5,677 nucleotides of DNA from Chloroflexota bacterium (GCA_025935655.1 JAICUV010000227.1:1-5677); one strand, 5' to 3'; positions 1 to 5,205 are shown, numbered from the stretch's first letter. Notes: a model not told the origin generated them from the letters alone. Translations and numbers: made by a program.

Positions 1-1
1 C

Positions 2-259
2 GTGCCCGCTGCCGCGCCGCGCATCCCGGTCATGGATATCCCGGCCGGCGCCCCCGCCGGCTTTGACGACGGCCCCGTGATGCCGCTCGCCGATGGTCCG
101 ATCACGGATCCGTCGTCGACCGAGCGCGAGCCGTTCAACAGCCCGGAGGGCGGGCGCATCGGCGGCGTCGCCGACGCGGAGGCACCCAGCCTGGCTGCGG
201 CATCTGACGGGACCGCCGGCGACGAAGCCGAGCGCGGGGACTGGCACCGCACCGTCTAG
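2..259 (+). CDS. C-terminal end of an unrecognised protein, cut by the window edge
   Basis: An open frame enters from the left edge and stops at TAG 257-259, leaving 85 visible residues. Third codon positions are almost all G or C, unlike the alternative frames here, so the frame looks coding. The residues are rich in Pro, Ala, Gly and Asp, with short acidic stretches and no hydrophobic segment, Cys pair or repeat. They read as a disordered tail rather than a folded domain. A GTG at position 2 could be a start, but nothing upstream is visible to test a ribosome binding site, and a longer protein continuing off the window is more likely. I recognise no family. The small membrane peptide follows 153 bases downstream on the same strand, and no T-rich terminator separates them. 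Confidence 0.5.
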   Translation: MPAAAPRIPVMDIPAGAPAGFDDGPVMPLADGPITDPSSTEREPFNSPEGGRIGGVADAEAPSLAAASDGTAGDEAERGDWHRTV

Positions 260-354
260 CGCATCGTCATCCGTCCATCACGATCGCGGTCGTTCGTGGC
301 CGCGACGTGGTGGCGCGCGTCCGTGGGGTTCGGGGAACCCAGGGGTCAGGATGT

Positions 355-389
355 GGTCATCGGCCGGCACACCGGTCCGGCCACCGACC
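355..389 (+). promoter_or_regulatory. Hairpin just upstream of the small membrane peptide
   Basis: GGCCGG (362-367) pairs with CCGGCC (377-382) around a 9-base loop. After a 3x3 internal loop, GGTC (355-358) pairs with GACC (386-389). A second small hairpin, GGGTTC/GAACCC (326-331/335-340), lies just before it. The larger stem ends 9 bases before the AAAGGAG ribosome binding site. It could be a leader structure for the peptide gene or a T-less terminator for the preceding gene. No convincing -35/-10 pair is visible between 260 and 400. Confidence 0.35.
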
Positions 390-398
390 AGGACCCCG

Positions 399-405
399 AA
401 AGGAG
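399..405 (+). promoter_or_regulatory. Ribosome binding site AAAGGAG that fixes the start of the 39-residue peptide
   Basis: AAAGGAG ends 7 bases before ATG 413. A GTG at 410 is in frame directly before the ATG but would leave only 4 bases of spacing. The motif shows that translation starts here and not at the in-frame ATG at 296. Confidence 0.7.
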
Positions 406-412
406 ACGCGTG

Positions 413-532
413 ATGTCCGCGCAGACCCCGTACCTCGAGGTTGACGCCATCGGCGTCTTCCCCACCGTGATCCTCTTCCTCGTGCTGTTCCTCACGGCGC
501 TCGGGATCGTCGCGCACGCCGCGTTCGCCTGA
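413..532 (+). CDS. Small single-span membrane peptide (39 residues), unknown function
   Basis: The product has a polar N-terminus (about residues 1-13, ending in an acidic patch) and then one hydrophobic helix of about 20-24 residues (V14 to the end, rich in V, I, L and F). The tail is very short and contains a single His (IVAHAAFA). The strong ribosome binding site at ideal distance, high GC at third positions and the terminator 31 bases after the stop all support a real gene, despite its length. A one-helix peptide of this size could be an accessory subunit or regulator of a larger membrane complex, or a toxin-like peptide; the sequence does not choose. The His near the helix end recalls light-harvesting beta peptides, but the rest of that motif is missing. 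It lies convergent to the metallo-beta-lactamase-fold gene. Confidence 0.65.
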   Translation: MSAQTPYLEVDAIGVFPTVILFLVLFLTALGIVAHAAFA

Positions 533-562
533 TCCCGTCGCCCCTCCCCCAGCCTCCCCGCG

Positions 563-585
563 AACCCCGCCCGACCGGCGGGGTT
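563..585. terminator. Bidirectional terminator between convergent genes
   Basis: AACCCCGCC (563-571) and GGCGGGGTT (577-585) form a perfect 9-bp stem with a 5-base loop. It starts 31 bases after the stop of the + strand peptide and 7 bases after the stop of the - strand hydrolase. A short TTT run follows on the + strand and there is no U-tract on the - strand. This is common in very GC-rich genomes, but makes efficiency uncertain. Confidence 0.65.
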
Positions 586-592
586 TCGTGCG

Positions 593-1432
593 TCAACGGG
601 CCTCGAGGTCGATCGCCTCCCCCGGTGCGACGACGCGGACCGGCACGCCCGGTGCCAGGCGGGCGACGGCCTCGGCGAACCGTGACCCGGGCGTCTCGAA
701 CGGCTCCGGTGCCACGCGCCGGAGGCCCGCCGGATAGAACGTGCCCCAGTGGATCGGCACGGCGAGCCGGGGGCGGAGGATCGCGGCAGCCTCGGCGGCG
801 CGCTCCGGGTCCATGTGCCCCTCCCCGATCGTCGGGCCCCAGCCCCAGACCGGGAGCAGGGCGACGTCCAGCTGGCCGGCAAGCGCCTCCAGCCCGGGGA
901 ACAGGTCCGTGTCACCGGGGAAGTACGCCGTGCGAGACCCGCGGATCACGACGCCGATCGCGGGGCCGACGGGCCCGAACGGCTCCCGCTTCCCGGAGTG
1001 CTCCGCGTAGGTGACTTCGAGGCGGACGCGGTCGATCGTCACGTGGTCGCCGGGTTCCACCTCCTCCACCGGGCCGAGGTCCCAGCGCCGGGCGAGCCTG
1101 CCGAAGCCGCGCGGGACGATCACCGTGGGTCGTCCCGGGATCCGGCGCAGCGACGGCTGGTCGAGGTGGTCGTGATGGCCATGGCTGATGAACACGGCGT
1201 CGAGGTCCGCGAACAGCTCCGGGAGGACCGCCTCCACCTGGCGGCGGACCGGGCCGAAGCCCTCACGCAGCACCGGGTCCGTCAGGATGCGGAGGTCGTC
1301 GACCTCGATCAGCAGCGTCGAGTGCCCGAGGAAGGTCAGCCGTCCATGGGCCGGCCCGGCCTTCGCCGCGGGCGACGCGGCGCGGATCGCCCGCCACCCG
1401 GCATCGCGCGCGGCGTCTCGCTCAGGGGCCAT
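593..1432 (-). CDS. Metallo-beta-lactamase-fold hydrolase, UlaG/NAPE-PLD-like
   Basis: The 279-residue protein has the full metal-site signature of the superfamily. The HxHxDH motif is at H84, H86, D88 and H89 (SHGHHDHLD). Further ligands are H145 (YAEHSG), D174 in FPGDTD, and H228 in PIHWGTF. The fold begins with RLTFLGHSTLLIEVDDLRIL (31-50), the usual first strands of the Lactamase_B_2 type. Length suits a single-domain enzyme. Relatives include L-ascorbate-6-phosphate lactonase UlaG, bacterial NAPE-PLD-like phosphodiesterases and many uncharacterised UPF0173-like proteins; the IHWGTF block resembles the NAPE-PLD side. The substrate cannot be named. It has no signal peptide, so it is probably cytoplasmic, with two metal ions (Zn, Mn or Fe). 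The start is the only ATG before the fold; no Shine-Dalgarno is visible upstream, and no other ATG/GTG/TTG occurs in frame before residue 31. It is transcribed away from the repeat region. Confidence 0.93.
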   Translation of the reverse strand: MAPERDAARDAGWRAIRAASPAAKAGPAHGRLTFLGHSTLLIEVDDLRILTDPVLREGFGPVRRQVEAVLPELFADLDAVFISHGHHDHLDQPSLRRIPGRPTVIVPRGFGRLARRWDLGPVEEVEPGDHVTIDRVRLEVTYAEHSGKREPFGPVGPAIGVVIRGSRTAYFPGDTDLFPGLEALAGQLDVALLPVWGWGPTIGEGHMDPERAAEAAAILRPRLAVPIHWGTFYPAGLRRVAPEPFETPGSRFAEAVARLAPGVPVRVVAPGEAIDLEAR

Positions 1433-1511
1433 GCATCCATGGTGCCGCGAATCTGCCTCGCGCGGGCAACGGACGTGGTCGCCTCGCCAGCCTCGTCGGG
1501 CTCGCCGCCGA

Positions 1512-1605
1512 TGCCACGCTCCGCTCCGGCCTCACTCCGGCGCCACGCTCCCGCCTCGCTCCGACGCCGCTCCGGCGCCACGCTCCGGCCCCGTTCGGGC
1601 GCCAC
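1512..1605. repeat. CTCCGGCGC-rich simple repeat
   Basis: Short overlapping copies of GCTCC, CTCCGGC and GCGCCACGCTCC fill this stretch. The 17-base word CTCCGGCGCCACGCTCC occurs exactly at 1535-1551 and 1570-1586, 35 bases apart. Its right end runs into the first inverted copy of the 52-bp repeat, which contains the same words, so it may have grown by slippage from that copy. The 80 bases between it and the hydrolase start (1433-1511) hold nothing I can name. Confidence 0.6.
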
Positions 1606-1668
1606 AGTCAACGAAACGGCGACTGGTGGGCCATCGGTCGAGCCTTTGTTGCCTGACGGACAACGAAA
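1565..1668 (-). repeat. Two inverted copies of the 52-bp repeat
   Basis: Read on the - strand, both copies begin with TTTCGTTG. They are the complements of GTCAACGAAA (1607-1616) and GACAACGAAA (1659-1668), exactly 52 bases apart. The copy ending at 1616 reads TTTCGTTGACTGTGG, like the first + strand copy (1737 on), and keeps a GGAGCG word farther in. The copy ending at 1668 matches for about 18 bases (with CAGGC in the same place as the copy at 1789) and then diverges. These copies face the direct copies to the right, giving a head-to-head arrangement. Confidence 0.65.
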
Positions 1669-1684
1669 CCGCGCGTAGAGGGGC

Positions 1685-1915
1685 GGTTGGTGCCCATGGG
1701 TCAACGAACTCGCGTCAGAGCGCCGCGCCACCGGGGTTTCGTTGACTGTGGGGCGGCCCCGAGGGGTCGGAGCACCGCACGAGGCCGATTTCGTTGACTG
1801 GCAGGCGGCCCCGATGGGTCAGAGCGCGGTGCCAACTGGGTTTCGTTGACTCTGGGGCAGCCCCGAGGGGTCGGAGCGCCTCGCCGGCGGAGTCACGTTG
1901 CCCGTGGGTCAACGG
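1685..1915 (+). repeat. Tandem 52-bp repeat array, four full periods
   Basis: TTTCGTTGACT begins units at 1737, 1789 and 1841, and a decayed TCACGTTGCC continues the phase at 1893. Within each unit about 40 bases are conserved (TTTCGTTGACT, then GGC.GCCCCGA.GGG, then TC.GAGC) and about 12 are variable. The phase reaches left to a degenerate unit at 1685. TCAGAGCGC at 1715 and 1819 is 104 bases apart (2 x 52), and GGGTCAACG at 1698 and 1906 is 208 apart (4 x 52). Each good copy contains GGGGC.GCCCCGAGGGG, which can form either of two short competing hairpins. The period is not a multiple of three, which argues against coding. It fits an interspersed or tandem intergenic repeat of unknown origin. 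Confidence 0.8.
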
Positions 1916-1952
1916 GCCCAGCCCGCCGCCGGAGAGTCCCGAGCTTCGGGGG

Positions 1953-1982
1953 TTGACATCCGCCATTCAACGTGCAGACTAT
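1953..1982 (+). promoter_or_regulatory. Sigma70-type promoter of the regulator-exporter cassette
   Basis: A perfect -35 TTGACA (1953-1958) is followed after 18 bases by GACTAT (1977-1982), a weak -10 that keeps the important A2, A5 and T6. Transcription would begin near 1989, giving a leader of about 30 bases. The local AT content is clearly higher than in the surroundings. The dyad operator sits directly on the expected start point. Confidence 0.6.
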
Positions 1983-2020
1983 CGTTCAGCAATTGCTGAA
2001 TGGTACTTGGAGCCTGAACG
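1963..2020 (+). promoter_or_regulatory. Operator: 16-bp palindrome with flanking half-sites
   Basis: TTCAGCAATTGCTGAA (1985-2000) is a perfect palindrome centred at 1992.5, close to the predicted transcription start. Extra half-sites flank it almost symmetrically: CCATTCA (1963-1969) is the inverse of TGAATGG (1997-2003), and CGTTCAG (1983-1989) is the inverse of CTGAACG (2014-2020). The left outer half-site lies in the promoter spacer, and the right one between the GGAG (2009-2012) and the GTG start. ArsR/winged-helix dimers typically bind such dyads and repress their own promoter, so the downstream regulator is the likely ligand. That assignment is inferred from position. Confidence 0.7.
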
Positions 2021-2698
2021 GTGACCCCTTCCGGAACCCCTTCGTCCGAGCCGGTGCTCTACCCCGACTTCGAGCCGGAGGACGTCCGCTACATCGGCGA
2101 CGTGGAGACGCTGCGCGCGATCAGCGACGCCACCCGGATGCGGATCCTGGAGACGATGGTCCAGCGCCGGTCCCCGGCCTGGTCCGTCAAGGAGCTGGCC
2201 GCGGCGCTCGACATGCCGCCGACCCGCCTGTACCACCATGTCGAGCTCCTCCTGGAGCGCGACCTCATCCGCGCCACCGAGCGCCGCGTCGTGTCGGGGA
2301 TCATCGAGACCCGCTACAGCGCGGCCGCCCTCTCGTTCCAGCTCGATCGAGCCCTCTTCGCCGGTGACACGGCGGCGGGGCTCGAGGTCCTCCACCAGAC
2401 GCTCGCGTCCGTCTTCGACACCGCCCGCGCCGAGATCGAGCTCGCGATCCGACTCCACGTCGTGGAGACGGGTCCCGACGCCCCGGACGACCGGCGGATC
2501 CTCCTCACGCGCGGGCTCACCCGGCTCACGCCGGCCCGCACGCTCGAGTTCCGGACCCGCCTGCAGGCGCTCACCGACGAGTACGGCGACGACCCCGCGA
2601 ACGAGCCGGGCGCCACCGCGATCGGCTTCGTCGTGGCCGTGTATCCCATGCCCCCCACCAGTGGGTCCACCGACCCCCAGGAGCCATCCGATGACTGA
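2021..2698 (+). CDS. ArsR-type winged helix-turn-helix regulator, likely repressor of the exporter
   Basis: The 225-residue protein starts at GTG, with GGAG (2009-2012) 8 bases upstream. Residues about 27-102 form a winged helix domain of the HTH_20/ArsR kind. DVETLRAISDATRMRILETM is the typical first helix pair, VKELAAALDMPPTRLYHHVE (56-75) is the helix-turn-helix, with the recognition helix near 66-80, and GIIETRY (93-99) is the wing. The remaining 120 residues form a C-terminal domain that would serve dimerisation or ligand sensing. No Cys metal-binding motif of classical ArsR/SmtB sensors is present, so a small organic ligand is more likely than a metal. Its stop overlaps the MFS start by 8 bases (translational coupling), and a palindromic operator covers its promoter. 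I infer repression of its own operon, relieved by an exporter substrate. TetR or PadR is excluded by the domain pattern. Confidence 0.9.
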   Translation: MTPSGTPSSEPVLYPDFEPEDVRYIGDVETLRAISDATRMRILETMVQRRSPAWSVKELAAALDMPPTRLYHHVELLLERDLIRATERRVVSGIIETRYSAAALSFQLDRALFAGDTAAGLEVLHQTLASVFDTARAEIELAIRLHVVETGPDAPDDRRILLTRGLTRLTPARTLEFRTRLQALTDEYGDDPANEPGATAIGFVVAVYPMPPTSGSTDPQEPSDD

Positions 2699-4004
2699 CG
2701 TCCCCTCCACGCCGAGCTTCGGCGTGCGCGACCTCCTGCGAATCCCCGACTTCCGCCGGCTGTACCTCGCCCAGGCCATCTCCGACCTGGGCGACGGAAT
2801 GACCTACCTCGCGCTGTTCCTCCTCGTCCTCGACCTCACCGGGTCCACGGCCGCGATCGCCCTGATGTCGATCCTGGTGGCGCTGCCGCCGGTCACGATC
2901 GGCCTGTTCGCCGGCGCCTACGCGGACCGTCACGACCGCCGCCGGATCATGCTGGTCTCGGACACGATCCGGGCCGTGGTCGTCGTCGCCATGGTGCTGT
3001 TCGCCCGCGCCGACGCCCTCCCGGTCCTGTTCGCCCTTGCCTGCCTCCAGGCCGTGATCGGCACCTTCTTCACCCCCGCTCGCGTCGCGATGGTGCCGCG
3101 GGTCGTCCCGGAGCATGGGCTGCTGGCGGCGAACTCGCTCAGCCAGGCGACGCGGATGGTCGCGGGCGTCCTCGGCGCGGGCATCACCGGGCTCATCGCC
3201 GCGGCCGCGGGCCAGGTGTGGCCGGTGTTCCTCGTCGACGGCGCGACGTTCCTCGCGTCGGTGATCCTGGTCCTCGGCGTCAGCCGCTCGGCCGGGCTGC
3301 CCAGCGCCGCCGCGGCGGCGAGCGCCAAGGCGACCGGCATCGGCTCGGCGGTCGTCGACGGGCTGCGCGTCATCGCGCGCTCGCGACCGCTGATCGCGGC
3401 GCTCGCCGGGATCTCGGTGACGATGCTGGGGATGGGCGCGATCAACGTCCTGTTCATCCCGTTCCTCGTGGACGAGCTTGGCGCCAGCCCGGCGTGGGCC
3501 GGCCCGCTCGAGGCGGCGCAGACGATCTCGATGATCATCGCGGGCGGCCTCGTCGCGAGCCTTGCCACGCGGATGAGCGTCCCGCGCCTGTTCGTGGGCG
3601 GGATCGTGGGCCTCTCGGCCTGCGTCGGGCTCCTGTCCGTGGCGCCCGGGCCATGGGCGCTGCTGCTGATCATGTTCGCCGTTGGCCTGTTCGTGATGCC
3701 GGTCCAGGCGACGACGATGACGCTCGTGCAGCGGAGCACCGGAGACGCGACCCGCGGCCGCGTCGCGGGCGCGCTCAACGCGGTGATCCAGACGGCGTCG
3801 ATCGGGTCGATGGCGGCGGCGGGCATCCTCGCCGACGTCGTCGGGATGCGGACCGTGTTCGCCCTCGGCGCGCTCGTCACGCTCCTGGCCGCGGTCGTCG
3901 CGGCGGCCCTGTTCCGCGGGTCGGCCGTCGGGTCCCCTGCCGATCCGGCCCGCGCCGAGACCCCTGCCGCCGCGGCCTCGTCCGGGGTCGCCGGCACGGC
4001 CTGA
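2691..4004 (+). CDS. MFS exporter, DHA3/EntS-like (MFS_3)
   Basis: The 437-residue integral membrane protein has about 12 hydrophobic helices, near residues 24-48, 54-76, 88-106, 110-130, 155-173, 177-197, 232-258, 270-291, 298-316, 322-345, 362-382 and 387-408. MFS motif A is GAYADRHDRRR (75-85) between helices 2 and 3, with D79, R80, R83 and R84. The pattern FRRLYLAQAISDLGDGMTYLA near the start and FFTPAR.A..P..V (126-139) are typical of the DHA3 subgroup, which exports macrolides, siderophores and other drugs by proton antiport. The ATG start has AGGAG (2679-2683) 7 bases upstream and lies in the ATGACTGA overlap with the regulator. An in-frame ATG at 2238 lies inside the regulator and is rejected. 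The Ala/Pro-rich tail after 410 is cytoplasmic and probably disordered. The substrate is unknown. Confidence 0.92.
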   Translation: MTDVPSTPSFGVRDLLRIPDFRRLYLAQAISDLGDGMTYLALFLLVLDLTGSTAAIALMSILVALPPVTIGLFAGAYADRHDRRRIMLVSDTIRAVVVVAMVLFARADALPVLFALACLQAVIGTFFTPARVAMVPRVVPEHGLLAANSLSQATRMVAGVLGAGITGLIAAAAGQVWPVFLVDGATFLASVILVLGVSRSAGLPSAAAAASAKATGIGSAVVDGLRVIARSRPLIAALAGISVTMLGMGAINVLFIPFLVDELGASPAWAGPLEAAQTISMIIAGGLVASLATRMSVPRLFVGGIVGLSACVGLLSVAPGPWALLLIMFAVGLFVMPVQATTMTLVQRSTGDATRGRVAGALNAVIQTASIGSMAAAGILADVVGMRTVFALGALVTLLAAVVAAALFRGSAVGSPADPARAETPAAAASSGVAGTA

Positions 4005-4021
4005 CGATCGCCTCGAATCGA

Positions 4022-4054
4022 GAACGGCGCCGGCCTCGATGGCCGGCGCCGTTC
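4022..4054. terminator. Strong bidirectional hairpin terminator
   Basis: A perfect 14-bp stem (GAACGGCGCCGGCC at 4022-4035, GGCCGGCGCCGTTC at 4041-4054) has a 5-base TCGAT loop. It lies 17 bases after the MFS stop and 25 bases after the stop of the convergent secreted-protein gene. No T-tract follows on either side, as is usual for this base composition. A small CTCGA/TCGAG dyad (4012-4022) touches its left end. Confidence 0.8.
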
Positions 4055-4079
4055 GCGTGCGTTCCGGGGAAAGGTCGGG

Positions 4080-4928
4080 TCAGGCGCCTGCGCGCCAGTT
4101 CCCCACCGTCTGTTGCAGGCGGCCGATGACCGACCGGTAGTAGCGGCTGGGCGCGTAGGGATCCATCCGCGCGCTGACGTTGAGGAGCTTCGTCGACGTG
4201 AAGCTGAACCGGTAGCTGATCGTCTTGTTCGGGTCAGTCCAGAACAGCGACGCCATGGTCGTGGCCGCGGTCGCGCGGAACAGGCCCTTGATGACGTAGC
4301 TCATGCCCGTGATGCCGCTCGCGAAGACCGCCTGGGCGCCCGCCTTGATGAACGGGTAGCCGTAGTTGTCCACGCGCTTGATCGCGGTCGACTTCGTCGG
4401 GTTGCCCTCGCCCCACTCGTTGTTGCCGGATGCGTAGCACAGCCGGTTGAGCATGACGACGGAGTGGCTGGCCAGGTCCAGTCGCAGCATGTAGTCCTGG
4501 CCGTAGTACTTCGTGTTGGAGTTCCCGTTGCCATAGCTCGAGTTCAGGCCCATGCCGTTCTTCGTGGCCGTGGAGTACGGGTAGTGCGTGCTCGGCCACC
4601 CATTGCCATGGCCGAGGTAGATGAGCAGGTTCGCCCCGACAGCCGCGTCGCGGACGCGGCCCCAGGTGGCGTACGGGCTGTAGACCTTCTTGACCGAGGC
4701 GCCATAGCTGCGAGCCAGGTCGGCGAGCTTGTTGGCGCTGTCCTTGTAGGACGAGGTCGCGGAGCCTACGGGACCGACGACGATGACGACCTTGCGGGTC
4801 GCCGCATGGGCCTCCGGGGCCGACGCGGTCACGCCGGTGACGACGACGAGAGCGGCGAAGATCGAGATCAGCAGCGATCGGATCTTCCTGGACGACGCCC
4901 GCTGGGCGCCTTGACTGTGATCAGGCAA
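4080..4928 (-). CDS. Secreted caspase/CHAT-like (clan CD-type) protein of unknown function
   Basis: The product has 282 residues. A signal peptide is clear: basic R14-K15-R17, a hydrophobic core (about 18-36) and PEAHA|AT cleavage near residue 42. The mature part shows the order of a caspase/CHAT/gingipain fold. A first strand VVIVVGP (47-53) is followed by LLIYLGHGNGW (101-111), with H107 as candidate catalytic His. SVVMLNRLCYASGNNEWG (156-173) carries C164 as candidate nucleophile, and FIKAGAQAVFASGITGM (193-209) matches the strand that follows the Cys in CHAT domains. The His-Cys spacing of 57 is plausible. No membrane anchor, LPXTG or repeat domain is present; many Ser, Asn and Tyr residues suit an extracellular protein. 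The family call is inferred from motifs only; it may be a peptidase or an inactive relative. The TTG start is set by AAGGAGG 8 bases upstream. Confidence 0.75.
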   Translation of the reverse strand: MPDHSQGAQRASSRKIRSLLISIFAALVVVTGVTASAPEAHAATRKVVIVVGPVGSATSSYKDSANKLADLARSYGASVKKVYSPYATWGRVRDAAVGANLLIYLGHGNGWPSTHYPYSTATKNGMGLNSSYGNGNSNTKYYGQDYMLRLDLASHSVVMLNRLCYASGNNEWGEGNPTKSTAIKRVDNYGYPFIKAGAQAVFASGITGMSYVIKGLFRATAATTMASLFWTDPNKTISYRFSFTSTKLLNVSARMDPYAPSRYYRSVIGRLQQTVGNWRAGA

Positions 4929-4936
4929 CAGTCATG

Positions 4937-4943
4937 CCTCCTT
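4937..4943 (-). promoter_or_regulatory. Strong ribosome binding site AAGGAGG that selects the TTG start
   Basis: On the - strand AAGGAGG ends 8 bases before TTG 4928-4926, the ideal spacing. An ATG (4935-4933) lies between them but only 1 base after the motif. It is out of frame and gives a four-codon reading (ATG to TGA 4923-4921) that overlaps the true start. The site touches the closing stem of the leader structure. Confidence 0.75.
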
Positions 4944-5001
4944 CCTGCCGGAACGCACGACTCGGATCGTGCGACGGTTCGGTTCGCCGTCGTCGGCAGG
5001 A
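4943..5001 (-). ncRNA. Candidate structured leader: three-way junction adjoining the ribosome binding site
   Basis: On the - strand TCCTGCCG (5001-4994) pairs with CGGCAGGA (4950-4943), closing an 8-bp stem P1. Inside it CGACGG (4992-4987) pairs with CCGTCG (4977-4972) around a 9-base loop. CACGA (4971-4967) pairs with TCGTG (4960-4956) around a 6-base loop, and this stem can grow to 7 bp at the cost of the other. P1 ends on the first A of AAGGAGG, so forming or breaking P1 could change ribosome access. It resembles no riboswitch class I know by consensus. The fold is read by eye, without energies or covariation. Confidence 0.4.
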
Positions 5002-5045
5002 CAAGGGGGCGGCCGGGCACGTGGCTGCGCGGGGGCGGGCCAGGA

Positions 5046-5088
5046 GATCGCCTGGGGGCGATCGAGGTGCCGGGTGGCGATCCACCCG
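5046..5088 (-). promoter_or_regulatory. Two tandem hairpins in the predicted leader
   Basis: GATCGCC/GGCGATC (5046-5052/5057-5063) and CGGGTGG/CCACCCG (5071-5077/5082-5088) are each perfect 7-bp stems with 4-base loops, 7 bases apart. No T-tract follows on either strand. They would lie in the transcript from the candidate promoter at 5177-5205. They may be leader structure, a weak attenuator, or a protein-binding dyad pair. Confidence 0.4.
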
Positions 5089-5176
5089 AGGGTGCGACAG
5101 GGTGCCTGCCGGGGGCGACGGCTCTTCTGTTGTCGGTGCCTGTCTGCGATCGGGTGGCGACCTGGGGGTCCGCGGA

Positions 5177-5205
5177 AGTATGCCAGAAGCGGTGGCGCGC
5201 GTCAG
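5177..5205 (-). promoter_or_regulatory. Candidate promoter of the secreted-protein gene
   Basis: On the - strand CTGACG (5205-5200) and CATACT (5182-5177) are separated by exactly 17 bases, each matching the sigma70 consensus at four of six positions. TGG directly before the -10 gives an extended -10 character. Transcription would start near 5170, giving an untranslated leader of about 240 bases. In such GC-rich sequence this is the best candidate in the spacer but unproven. Confidence 0.4.

Noticed and set aside
296..412. Start at ATG 296 for the small membrane peptide
   Set aside because: The added residues are not hydrophobic or domain-like and cross the leader hairpin; AAAGGAG points to ATG 413.
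93..413. Open frame at 93-413 on the + strand
   Set aside because: Arg/Ser/Pro-rich shadow; third-position GC favours the frame ending at 259, and it runs over the leader hairpin and ribosome binding site.
413..532. Light-harvesting beta-type peptide
   Set aside because: Only a His near the helix end is shared; the second His, the C-terminal aromatic motif and any photosynthesis neighbour are missing.
1607..1900. CRISPR array
   Set aside because: Units are abutting and imperfect with about 12 variable bases, copies occur in both orientations, and no cas gene is nearby.
1336..1966. Long minus-strand open frames across the repeat region (1336-1731 and 1715-1966)
   Set aside because: Their translations only echo the DNA repeats (VAPER/SEAG and similar words), the 52-bp period shifts frame in every unit, and neither has a ribosome binding site or a recognisable domain. 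High-GC DNA lacks stops by chance.
2238..2690. Upstream in-frame extension of the MFS protein to an ATG at 2238
   Set aside because: It would be the regulator's DNA read in another frame, giving an Arg/Ser/Pro-rich sequence; ATG 2691 has AGGAG at 7 bases and matches the family N-terminus.
3218..4129. Alternative-frame and antisense open frames over the MFS gene and elsewhere (for example 2930-3997 on the minus strand)
   Set aside because: They are shadows of the real codons in high-GC DNA; they lack start signals and domains.
4943..5001. tRNA or tRNA-like gene
   Set aside because: There are only two inner stems, no TTCAA T-loop or CCA-bearing acceptor of 7+1 geometry, and no anticodon arm.
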